Of a DNA stretch of 64,000 bases, positions 30,402-42,051 are shown in pieces. Source of the DNA: Tremella fuciformis (lineage: Eukaryota; Basidiomycota; Tremellomycetes; Tremellales; Tremellaceae); contig CP136491.1 in the NCBI GenBank assembly GCA_032768795.1, forward strand, positions 1,860,001 through 1,924,000. The letters run 5' to 3'. Positions within the stretch are counted from its first letter, which is position 1. Each line of letters opens with the position of its first letter. The notes under the pieces were generated by a model. That model ran no database searches, was not told the DNA's origin, and saw only the letters and a program-made list of their open reading frames with translations. The position numbers and the translations under genes are program-made.

Positions 30402-30542
30402 TGTCATGAATGACGCATCGCCAAAGTAGCCTTATATAATGAGTTGAGTCCGGAGGTGATCAACCCAAGCTTGGCCACAGATTTCCTTTTGGTTTAGTAT
30501 GAATCAGAAGGATCCTTGTGTTATGTAATCACCTACGTGACA
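30402..30542 (+). repeat. 3' LTR of the TRIM
   Basis: 141 bp, TGTCATGAATGAC...CCTACGTGACA, with a TATATAATG box and the self-complementary AGATTTCCTT at 30479-30488. Followed by GTAGG. Confidence 0.9.
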
Positions 30543-30547
30543 GTAGG

Positions 30548-31405
30548 CAAAGTGAGCAATCCTCTCCTCTCCTCATTGCAGCTTGTCATAAAAAAAGCAA
30601 AGACCTTAGCTTTGAGCCATGTAACTCATGCAGCTTTGTCAACTTGTTGGTCCCAGCTTGTCACAATTTGCCAGACTAAGACCATGTGACATTCCATATC
30701 CCCTGTACTTGATGACAATATAATGACAATAAGTCTCCCTGTGTCTCCTTGTCACAAAAGCACTTGCCACTCACAGGGAGGCCGCCATGCTTGCTGACCA
30801 GCAACAATTGGTCCATGTCAAGGAGTTGCGGTGACAGGCTGGCAAAGCCCCCGTAGACTCTCCTGTATGCTTGCATTTGTTTCACACAGAGTTCCCCCTT
30901 CACTTTCTACATCTCACTCAGTCTTGCAGGTACTGGTCAGGGTCTAGCACGCGTTCAGCATGCCTTGGCTTCTTTTGCAAAGCCTTGCCCCTGCTTGCCG
31001 ACATTGTTGAGGCTGTGACCATCTCCTGAAATGTAGCCCTACATTTATTCTCTGGGTCTTGCCTGGGTAAAATCAAAGAGTCTCCTGTGCATACCGACAG
31101 TCCTTTCAACACAAACAGAGAGGTCATACAAGAAGATGTGACAAGACCTGATGGTCTGTGTTGCCCATGGAACATGTATGAGGGTTTGTTGCTCCTGAAT
31201 AAAGTGAGCTTGAAGTGAGTGAGAATTGTCTTGTGATACCCTGCACATGACTCCTCCTTTGTACTGCTCATTCCATTGGGACAGCGTCACAGACTCATCA
31301 CTTGCATGATTCAGCATATATGCTGTGCATCCTACCCTTCCTGCTTTTGCAATCGTTCACTCTGTCCTGAATACCTAAATTCAAATTTAACAAAGAGACT
31401 CTGAC
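30548..31405. other. AT-rich DNA with decayed minus-strand coding fragments
   Basis: Minus-strand frames at 31317-31045 (starting MLNHASDESVTLSQWNEQYKG) and 31271-30918 read like pieces of one protein separated by a frameshift or intron, and 30903-30676 may continue it. I do not recognise the family and cannot build a full gene. The roughly 90 bases before 31406 would be shared with the promoter of the phosphatase-like gene. Confidence 0.35.
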
Positions 31406-32969
31406 ATGTCCTCAAATTTGAAGACTGGATCAAGCTCATCAAGTCTGCCTGATGAATCAAGAGCTACAGTCTCCCATCCAGAGGAGTGCTCACAAGGCCC
31501 CCAATCAACCACGCACAGCCTGCAAGAGCATCCCCAGAACCCCAACTTTCTGGGGGAGTATTCTTCAGCCAGACAGGATCCCAACAAACAGACCAAGGGC
31601 TCTTTGTCTTTGACTTCTGGGGACAGCTCCCAGACAGCAACACAGCAGGCAAGGGACAGGGCAGATACAGCAACAGACCTCTTTCCTAGTCATGACATCA
31701 CTGCAGAGGAAGCAAAGACCTTTCACAGTATCAAATATGACAGACGGTATGCTTGTCATTGCGCTTGGAGCCCAAAATTAGCGGAACTGATGGGTAATCT
31801 GCCCAAAGACCAATGGGCAGATTTGACACATGTGCCAAATACACAAGTGGATCCTGATGATGATTATACTGTATCTGGCTCGGCAATGTTCACAGGGCAA
31901 ACAATCCTTGGGGTGAGTCATCTACCTGATGTTCCTTGGGGAGTGTGTCAAAAGCTAATCAGAATGCAGCATCCAGATCGTAATAAGCTGCATGCCTTCT
32001 GGAAATCAGCCAGAAATGATGACTTCTCCCGCAGGGACAAGGAGCTGTACATCACGGATGAAGATGGTGACCAGCAATCATTTGATCAGACCAAGCAGAA
32101 AAATGTAGTCATCAACATGTGGAACTCAACCTGCAATATCCACAAATCATATCTCCCGTCAGCTCATTTGGTATCTCTGTACAACCAAAGGCTGAATGTC
32201 AGGTCTGCAGGAGAAGAAGACAAGGCCAACAAGAACACTAACTGGACCACTCATGCCATAAGTATGACTGTTTTTCCACCTGAAGATGCAAAAGGGGCTT
32301 TGCCTCTTGTGATCACCCAAACAAGCCAAAATTTCTCAGAAGACAGCAAAGCCACCATCACGCATTTGACTGTGTCTGACACCTCAGGCAGTGATCCAAC
32401 ACACGTATGGCACTTCCAGACTGACCTATGGCCAGACTGTGGTGTGCCTTCAGAGGAAGACAGGCCGTACATTGAGGGCATGATGAGAGAGTCACTTGCC
32501 AAACGGCATGAGATAGAGAACAGTGGCTCCAGCTGCTCCATGCTCCACCATTGGTGTGTATCTCAATCATTAAGAGCTAACCCTTGGAGCCCAGACTGGT
32601 ACTGCATGGTAGACTGCTGACTGTATCAGTGGAGTGGGCTATGGCAGAGCACCTACTGCCAGTATTTGGATGACCTTGATTGACGCCGCAGAATTCGGAA
32701 GAAAGCTCCCATATCTGGACCATCCCAAGGTCCATAAGACAGCATTGGACTCCAGGTTCGCAGACAATTATATATGCAAGACCATTGACGATCTCAACAT
32801 CACCAGACCAGCCATTCAAACATGGTCTCAATGCAAGCTTGTGCTTGATTTGTGTGAGGAGAAGCTGGCGACCATCAAGGCAAAGCTCGGTGACTCCATT
32901 TACAAGCGAGTGAGATCCAGAGCAGGGGCGGCAGCGTCTGCCCCGAGTTCTGACGATGCGTCTCTGTAA
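31406..32969 (+). CDS. divergent protein tyrosine phosphatase, copy 2 (intact)
   Basis: Three exons (31406-31912, 31970-32553, 32630-32969) encode 476 residues. After a Ser/Gln-rich N-terminal region (about 1-95) the protein follows the classical PTP plan: a DYTVSGSAMFTGQTILG block in place of DYINAS...IATQGP, then LHAFWKSARND (as in DFW), NVVINMW, a WPD loop (HFQTDLWPDCGVPSEED) with the general-acid Asp, and the P-loop HHCGVGYGRAP made at the exon 2/3 junction, matching HC-X5-R. It ends with a helical domain (LIDAAEFGRKLPYLD onward). It is thus probably a cysteine-dependent phosphatase, though very diverged from Ptp1/Ptp2-type enzymes, so substrate and even activity are uncertain. Codon use is AT-richer than in host genes. 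Intron 1 is a multiple of three and lacks stops. Confidence 0.75.
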
Positions 32970-33206
32970 GCCGTCGTATCATGGCATGGTTTTCCCCTTT
33001 GTCTGCGAGGCTTTTGTTAATTTGACATTCCGCACTCTTAGCCCATACCAACATATCCCTAATGAATAGCACACTTTGACATGTCTACAATCGCGCTTGC
33101 GAGCAGGTGACTCGCTTCAAAGGGCCTAGATCGGGTTGTAACAAGGCTGAGTTGCGCTGGTGTGGTCATGTGCATGGTTCTTGCCTATCTACAAGAGTCT
33201 ACCCAC

Positions 33207-34509
33207 CTACTCGCTCATCGTCACGTCGTCCGAGCCTGCTGGCGCATCTGCAGCGGGGGCGGCAGCTTCGCCAGAAGCAGCCGTCTCCTCGGTGGTCGCT
33301 GCCGGTGCCTCCTCTTCCTCTTCCTTCGGTCCGTCTTCGGGCTCGCCCCTGCTTCTTCTCCACGCCCTCAGGAGCGGATCGACATCTTCGTTCTCCCACA
33401 CCCGGAATGCTCCCTTACGAGCAGCGGCAGACTGGCCGATCTTCTCGATGCCTTCCTCCTCTGCCGGACCGATGATAGCGATCGAGGTGTTCGAGATGGA
33501 GAGGTGTTTGTCCTGCTGCAGGGTGTCGTGCAGGGCGGATAAACCATGGTTGATGAGTTCGGGAAGTGGGCCTGACGTTAGACATTGCTTTCCACAGATC
33601 ACTGATGCTTCGCGTACAATTTTCAAACTTCTCAAAGTTCTGCTCGAGGTACGTCTTGGCACTCTGACTACGGGCGCCGATCGAATGGGCGTAGTACTCG
33701 AACGCTGTGCCTGTAGGGGAAAATTCGTAGAGGTGCATCCCGGCCTCCTATTCATGAGACAGGGTTTAGTCAACAGGCAGGACGTTGAGACAGCAGTCCA
33801 GGAGAGTGTCACCGTACTCACGTCCTCGCCAATTACCAAGAATCCCACACCGTATGGCCGCTTGCCGTAGTACTGCGTGTTGGCCTGAGCCTCTAGCTCG
33901 TCAGCGCTACTCCCTTGGAGAGGTTTGTCGGGAGCTGACTGTCTGCAATGACCTGAACCATTCGTTGTACGGGCATGGGTCGACCGTAGAGTATGCGGGA
34001 GTACATTGCCTGTTGTCGCATCGTGTTGCTGCAAGTCAGCCCGAGCTCTTGAGGCAGCTGATTCGGAGCTCGATGACTCACGAAAGGACCCTGGCGTCGC
34101 TCGTCAGCCCAGCAATTGCCACGCCGACATGGTCGTCAATGCGAATAAGCTTCTTTTGGTATGTCGCAAGCTCGCCGGTCGATCGCTGGGGTCAGCGTCT
34201 GGCATGGCCGAGGTACCTCATGGCCAAAAGGACCATTCCTTCACGCATGAAGGGCTGACGATGGCTCACCTTGAGAGTCAACAGGACCGCATGCGTCTTC
34301 GATCTTAGGCCTATGGCCGCAGAGCCCTGCTTGACGGCTTCGAGGGCATACTCGACCTGGTGCAGCTTCCCTTGCGGGCTCTGCAGGTCAGCTGGTTGGA
34401 TGAAAGAGAGTGGATGCGACATGCGAAAGTGGTATTGTCAGAATCGTACGAATTGCGAAACTAGTACGTGAGCTTCGCAAGGGGCATTCTTCCTGGTCCG
34501 ACTGACCAT
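33207..34509 (-). CDS. PRE5: 20S proteasome alpha subunit, PRE5/PSMA1 type
   Basis: Non-catalytic alpha-ring subunit of the 20S proteasome core. Exon 1 is a single codon: ATG at 34509-34507, directly followed by an intron. Then [13 protein letters not shown] joins [20 protein letters not shown], the alpha-subunit signature, and continues [63 protein letters not shown] and [15 protein letters not shown], ending in an Ala/Glu-rich acidic tail (VTMSE). At least six exons. The join NTTF|SPQG uses a GC donor (GCATGT...CTGCAG). Divergent from NIP7 with 362 bases between start codons. Confidence 0.92.
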
Positions 34510-34871
34510 GCTGAGGTGTACAGAGCTGGAGAGGCTCTTTCGAACGAGAAGGATGAGATGATAGGATAGCGTTCGTGTCGTCAGCGTCAGCGTTGCGCGT
34601 CTCATAGTGGGCCACGTGGCCGAGGGGGTCTTTGGTTTTTCTTCCCGGAGATTAATTTCGATTTTATCCAGAGATTTCAGAGCTTCAGGACGGAGAAGAC
34701 GAGGTGTATCAATGGGATTGACAGATTCAACATAATCGCTTCATACCTGTACGATACTGCGTGTGACGTGACAGGAGAAAGCGGCAGGGGTAGAAAGACT
34801 AGAAAGCCTGGTGGACTCGGGAACTACCAACAGCCTCAGCGCAAGCGACGAATTCCTACTTATTCTTCACC
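34510..34871. promoter_or_regulatory. shared PRE5/NIP7 promoter region
   Basis: 362 bases between two divergent housekeeping genes. Contains an AT-rich patch (34630-34690); no clear PACE or RRPE element was identified by eye. Confidence 0.4.
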
Positions 34872-35719
34872 ATGCGCCCGTTGACAGAGGACGAGACCAA
34901 GGCGGTCTTCGAGAGTAAGTCCCGGCTGGCCTAAGATATTCCAACGACCCTTGCGTCTCGTCAAGCTTCTGGATTCGGCTGCGATGATCCTCGAACTGGT
35001 GACTGATCTGACAGAGCTCGCCAACTACATCGGCAAGAATCTGGCGCACCTGATCGACCGAGACGAGGACGACGCATACTGCTTTCGGCTGCACAAGGAC
35101 AGGGTATACTACCTGCCCTTGCCCATGCTGCACCTCGCCACATCTGTCGCAAGACCGAACCTGATCTCGCTCGGGACGTGTTTTGGCAAGTTTAGCAAGA
35201 CGGGGAAATTCAAGCTGGGCGTGACGAGCTTGGACTGGCTGGCCAAGTACGCAAAGTACAAGGTGGGTCGGCGAGCGCAGCGATACCACTGCACGTGCTT
35301 CCCCACTTGACCTAATCCCGCTATCGGAAGGGAGGGGAGGGAGGGACGGCGGCTGGTCTTGCGAAGACCCGCGGAGTAGGGGAGGGATCAGGGCTCGGCT
35401 GATCGCAGGTCTGGATCAAACCTGCCGGCGAGATGCCCTTCCTGTACGGCAACCACGTTGTGAAAGCGCACCTTGGCCGAATAACGGAGGACACGCCCGA
35501 ACACCAGGGAGTCGTCGTGTACAACATGTCCGACGTGCCATTAGTGTGTCTCCCCTCCTGGCGACGGTCAACCCAACAGGGGAGAAGCTGACTGTGCAGG
35601 GATTCGGCGTGACTGCGCGTTCGACGCTGGACACGCGCAAGCTGGATCCGTCCGGGATCATCGTGTTCCACCAGGCGGACGTGGGCGAATTCCTGCGCGA
35701 CGAAGACACGATGTTCTGA
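34872..35719 (+). CDS. NIP7: 60S ribosome biogenesis factor NIP7
   Basis: Nuclear/nucleolar RNA-binding protein needed for 27S pre-rRNA processing and 60S subunit maturation. Exons 34872-34914, 35015-35262, 35409-35543 and 35600-35719 give 181 residues, the normal family length. N-terminus [21 protein letters not shown], then [39 protein letters not shown], and a C-terminal PUA domain ([54 protein letters not shown]). No unusual residues. Confidence 0.95.
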
Positions 35720-36024
35720 TCATACCCGGGTTCGGCCGGGCCTCGGACGTGGCGTCGGGGGCATTTGTGCATGTGCATGTGCGCTGGTGGTGTCTTGCTT
35801 TGACCGGCAGGTGTATGTATGTACTTGTATCGTCATCCCACAAATGCATGGATCAGCATCGATCATCGCTGTCGATAAGCATATGTAGATGTTCGGTGTG
35901 GGCCGACCGGATGCCCGGAACGACGTAATTTCGAGCTGCCCGACTCGTTACTCTTACATATCATATTATTCTGTTCATAACTGTCTATCAACCGCAGGCT
36001 CGACGTATCAGACCAGCCCGCGAG

Positions 36025-36678
36025 ATGCTCCCTCCCCCCGTCAACTTTCCCAAATGGATCGAAGAGAACAAACACCTGCTCAAGCCGCCGGTCGGCAACA
36101 AGATGCTCTTCTCAGGAGGCAACTTCCTCACGATGATCGTGGGCGGGCCCAACACGCGCGTCGACTTTCACATCAACGGCACGGAGGAGTGGTTTTACCA
36201 GTACAAAGGCGCCATGACGCTCAAGGTGGTGGACGAGGGCAAGATCCGGGATATTGTCATTGGAGAGGGGGACATGTTTCTCTTACCGGGTGGGTCTCCT
36301 CGCGGCACGCCTCCAAGGCTTCCCCTCTCTCGCAAGAGTCGATGCAGTCGTCCGAGCTGACTATCAGCCAACACGCCCCACTCCCCGCGCAGAGTGGCGG
36401 ACACGATCGGCGTGGTCATGGAGCAGGTGCGGCCAGGCGATGCACTGGGTATGTCACCCCATCTCCTGTTCGTGTGGCGCACTGGCTAATGAAATGCAGA
36501 CATCATGCGGTGGTACTGCCCGAATCCGGCGCACACCGACCTGGTGCAGATCAAACAGGTCCAGTTTTACTGCTCGGATTTGGAGACGCAGCTCAAACCC
36601 GTGATCAATGCGTGGATGGAGGACGACGAGGGCCGGCGGTGTCCAGAGTGCGGCGAGATCGCGCCGGCCAAGCCGTAG
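36025..36678 (+). CDS. BNA1: 3-hydroxyanthranilate 3,4-dioxygenase
   Basis: Fe(II) cupin dioxygenase that opens the ring of 3-hydroxyanthranilate in the kynurenine route to NAD. Exons 36025-36289, 36368-36448, 36500-36678; 174 residues, like yeast Bna1. Motifs: [20 protein letters not shown] with the iron-binding His and Glu, [22 protein letters not shown] (second metal His; joined across intron 1), and a C-terminal rubredoxin-like zinc site (RWYCPNPAH... [10 protein letters not shown]) found in fungal and bacterial members. Convergent with SFA1, 128 bases apart. Confidence 0.95.
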
Positions 36679-36806
36679 CGCAAGGTCACGAAGTACCATA
36701 GAGCACAGTATCTGTCGCCGCCACGAGGACAAAGAGTTGTAGTACCGCACCATGCATCTGTTGACCGATACGCAACTCGCTACTGACTGACAAGACGACT
36801 ATCCAC

Positions 36807-38412
<1,606 letters not shown>

Positions 38413-41400
38413 GATGCTGTTCAAGATGCAAGCCGAAAGAATGCAGAGACAAAGCAAGCTAAGGATGGACAGGAAGGAGAGAAGTGACGCAGCGGATTGG
38501 ACCTCCACCTTTGAAATTCCGGCCAAGCCACGGCCAACTCTGTTATGAGGATGTACCGGGCTACAGACCGGTCTATAAGCCTCTCTCTCTGCATGATGTC
38601 TATTTACTGAGCGTGTCCTTAGGGCCTGTTTGGACACACAGGGACATTGGTTCCGAGCAGAAGTGACTTCCACGATACGCATGCGCCTGAGTCGGGTATG
38701 GTCTGCAGTGCCACAACGTCGATGCAGACACCGGCTGTCCCACCTTGCTGAGGATTCTGCCAATCCAGACAGGTCGCCGGGGGCCCTGCATGGCCTGTCG
38801 ACGAGAGTTCGTGATGTTGAGCGCGCAAGGGATGGACAGTCGTGTCCGCGGAAACAAGCAGCAGGCGCGATTTCAGTGATGAGGCGGGGCGGCCTGATGG
38901 TCAGCTAACGGAACGCTCGGACCATAAATTGTTGCAGACCGGCGTCGCTCGCATGTCCTATCCGCTGATACCGGTGGAATCTCCCGAACTTGGTGGGGGC
39001 CATCATCTCCCGTACGCAAGTGCCGCCCATCGTTCAGCAGAGCCGTCTCGCCCGGCTGCTCTACCCCTGAGCAATATGATGCTGCGCTTGCAACTTAGGC
39101 AGCGGCATTAACTGCTCAGATCGGGCAAAGAGGCGACAGAAGATGCGGGTCGCACAACTTGCCGCCATGTCGAAAAGATGAGAGGAGAGAGATGCGCATG
39201 GGTCTAGGTGTCTCAGCAATCGCTACAACCAGGCATTCCTACTCGGACGGACTATACTCACATAAGTGAACATTTGCCTCGTCGCTTCTTTGTCTGCGTC
39301 CGTCTGTAGAAGACGCGAGCCCACGCGGGACGCAAAACGGTTCGTTGGGTGTGCTAGTCCACAGTCGTTGCGCCCGGTCTGAACCCTTCGATGAATTGAC
39401 GGCGGGCGGATTACCCTTGAACAAGCGAGAGAGCTCTCGTTCTGACAATATATTTGAGGAGTGAACGAGTGAGTAGCTCTGGCGGTTGCTCGGGACCAAG
39501 CAGGGCTCAGGAATTGCTTTGGGAAGCAGCGGTGTTGGTGAAGGTCTGTAGGTAATGGCGGGACCAACGTCGAGGTCGAAATGTATGTGCAGAGGGTCCG
39601 CCCTGTTCTGCTGACCCTTCAGCTCTGTCTCCTATAGGTACGCTATGATAGCCGAAGAAGAACAGAGCACGAGTGGTGATGGGTGCATCGTCTTCTGCAG
39701 GCTGCCGATCGTGACCGATCCTCCCGCTCGCTGGACAGCTGAGATGAAGTGAGGGCGAGAGCTAAGGCAGGCTCATGGGAAAATATGGTGGTGTGGGCGT
39801 GGGGTCCGAGAAGCATAGAGTACAGACCTCAGCAAGTGGCCATCTGCGCCAAGAAATCTAGTTGCCGCTTCGGCGGTCGACGGCAGAGGGCGAGCTATCT
39901 TGACCAGACCATCCGGCGATCGCACAGATTCGTCTCACGGATAGTGTAGACCTCGACGCGAGCAGCTGTCGCGAAAGTGGGAGCTGCCGATACGCAGTGG
40001 TCCAGCGGCTCTTGCCAGCAGGGGCTCAGCGTGAGGCTGTCCGAAGCCGAGTATCTTCAGCCTCGAGAGTCGTTGTCGGGACGTTTGCTCACTTCCATCA
40101 CGGGATAGTCGACATCTCGCATGTTCCGTGGGTTGATGTAAATTTTGTCGCCGTGTGCTGTGAACAGCAGTCTCGATTGCCAGATGAGTTGACCAATATT
40201 CCGCCTCTGCAGCAGAGAGTGGTGCGAAGGTCACACGCCGGACAACGGGAAGAGGCAGTGGTCGACGAAGTGCAAGTCAAGAAGGAGAGTATGGGACCAG
40301 CGTGCTCATTTGCCTTCCAAAGGACCCATCTTTCTCTCCGCAAGTTGACTCAACCGCTCTCAGCTAGACCCGGGGATCTCTGCATCAAGCCTACGTCTCG
40401 CAGCTATCTTCTTCGCCTCTGTTCTCCCTCTGAGCAACACGACAAAAAAGGAGCTTTGAAAGTGCACCAACCATCCTGACAATCAACAAACAAACACCCC
40501 CCGCTTCTTCTGAGCAGATGAAGCACATCTCCGGCCTCACGACCTCTCTGCGCCCAAGATACGAAACGATCCGAGACGCCATGGGCGTTCTCGCTCGCTC
40601 GGAAGCCAGGAGAATCAGGAGCCTGAGCCAAGCGCCAACAGCCACAGGCCAGGGCGCAAAGCGGACCTCGGCGTCGTGCAGATCGATCGGCACGATCTCC
40701 CTCACTCGAGCCCTTCGAACATGCTAGCAGTCGGCGGTAATGCTACACTCCTCACTCGTCGGTCCGACGACGACGAGGGCGGGGACGACGCGGCCGCGTG
40801 GTGCTGCACCTCTGCATGACTGATGACTGACCGATTGAGCATCCAGCACCTTCCCCCGGCAGAAATAGCCCTCCAATCCCCCGATCCGCGACCGGTGCAC
40901 GGCGACAACAGAACGGAACAGAGCGCGCATCTTTGTCTTCCGACGAACGGGTGCCCCTGATCGTCTCTAAGTCTGGTTCTCTTGCTCGTGTTCGTCCTCG
41001 CCTCCTACCCCGCCCTCACGAACGATCATGGAGCATAGTGCAAGACCGCTCTGTCGCCGCACAGCACCCTCTTGCAGACGGTTGCTGTGCCACCCCCACC
41101 CTCACCCTCATCGGTCCGGCCACCCCTTGCCCTGCCGCCACTCGGTGTTGCACTACCACACGTACACACAAACACTCAAAGCGACACAAATAAGCACGGA
41201 TACAGATGCAGGGCGCGAGTGATCAGTTGACACGGAGCCGTCGGCTGTGAATCGGGACGGCGAGGGGGAGAGTGGATGGGTGGGGTGAGTGGGGTCGTCG
41301 GGTCACCTGGGCTCCGAAACATGTCGCAACGAGCAAAGCGAGCATCACACACCCGCACCACGGATCAAGAACGAGGACAAGGACCTGTTTGTAGCTTGTC

Positions 41401-42051
41401 GAGTCAGACATTTCCAGGAGTTGAGCCAAGGCGCAGGGCAACACTGCGTTACCGCACTTTACCGCACCGCACGGACCACCCATCCGTCCACCCGCCTCGA
41501 TCCTGTGTCTGATCTCCAAGATCTGAGACATTCTTCGCACTCTGTCCCCTTTCTTGTCTCTCTACTCTGACGTCAACCCAGGCAAGGATAGATAGGCGAT
41601 GTGTTTGTGTAGCTGTAGATAGTAGCGAAGCGGAGCAGTCCCACTTTCCAGGTGACCAAGGTGACCAGGGTTCTTTGGATCGACGCCCCTGAACCGCATC
41701 GGCAACGAAGATGATTGGAATCAGAGCTCTCCAAAGGGATCACACCATAGCGCACCGTGCTGCATATTCCAAATCTTCTCCTGCCTTGAGCACTGGGAAG
41801 CCATGAGGTGAGGCATCCAAACAACCACCCCCGGCCACGTCGGCCTTGATACGACCCCCCGGACAGCGTTGTCGTTGATTCCATTATCCTCGTCCTCCTT
41901 GGCCTCGGTATCAGTCCTCCCTTCTCGGTGCTTGTGCTTGTACATATTCGGCCCGAGCATCGCCTCCCCACCTCTCCACCCTCCCATAGAACTGTAACTC
42001 CTGCCACTCCCACTAGAGCGATCAGCCTGCGTGCAGATCAGCTCCACCCCA
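38413..42051. other. 3.6-kb gene-poor stretch
   Basis: Several frames exceed 100 codons on both strands (for example plus 39997-40479, minus 40705-40391), but none shows a recognisable domain, and sense and antisense frames look equally good, as expected of GC-rich non-coding DNA. From about 40.4 kb it becomes pyrimidine-rich on the plus strand, which fits a long leader for the regulator-like gene starting at 42052. It may hide non-coding RNA genes that cannot be read by eye. Confidence 0.4.

Larger units (their letters stand above)
24369..30542 (+). mobile_element. TRIM element with 141-bp LTRs, hosting two later insertions
   Basis: Both ends are flanked by GTAGG (24364-24368 and 30543-30547). 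The 5' LTR is in three pieces: 24369-24381, 25041-25167 and 30227 (141 bp in total), matching the intact 3' LTR 30402-30542 (141 bp). The internal part is only 30228-30401 (174 bp) and non-coding. A 652-bp solo LTR is inserted 13 bases into the 5' LTR and a complete copia element one base before its end. The stretch AAGGAAATCT (30231-30240), three bases after the LTR, is the reverse complement of AGATTTCCTT (25105-25114; 30479-30488), which lies about 45 bases after the TATA box, so self-priming is likely. Confidence 0.85.

Noticed and set aside
1..33100. RIP-type mutation of the retroelements
   Set aside because: The full-length elements keep open frames, near-identical LTRs and many CpG/CpA sites without C-to-T skew visible by eye.
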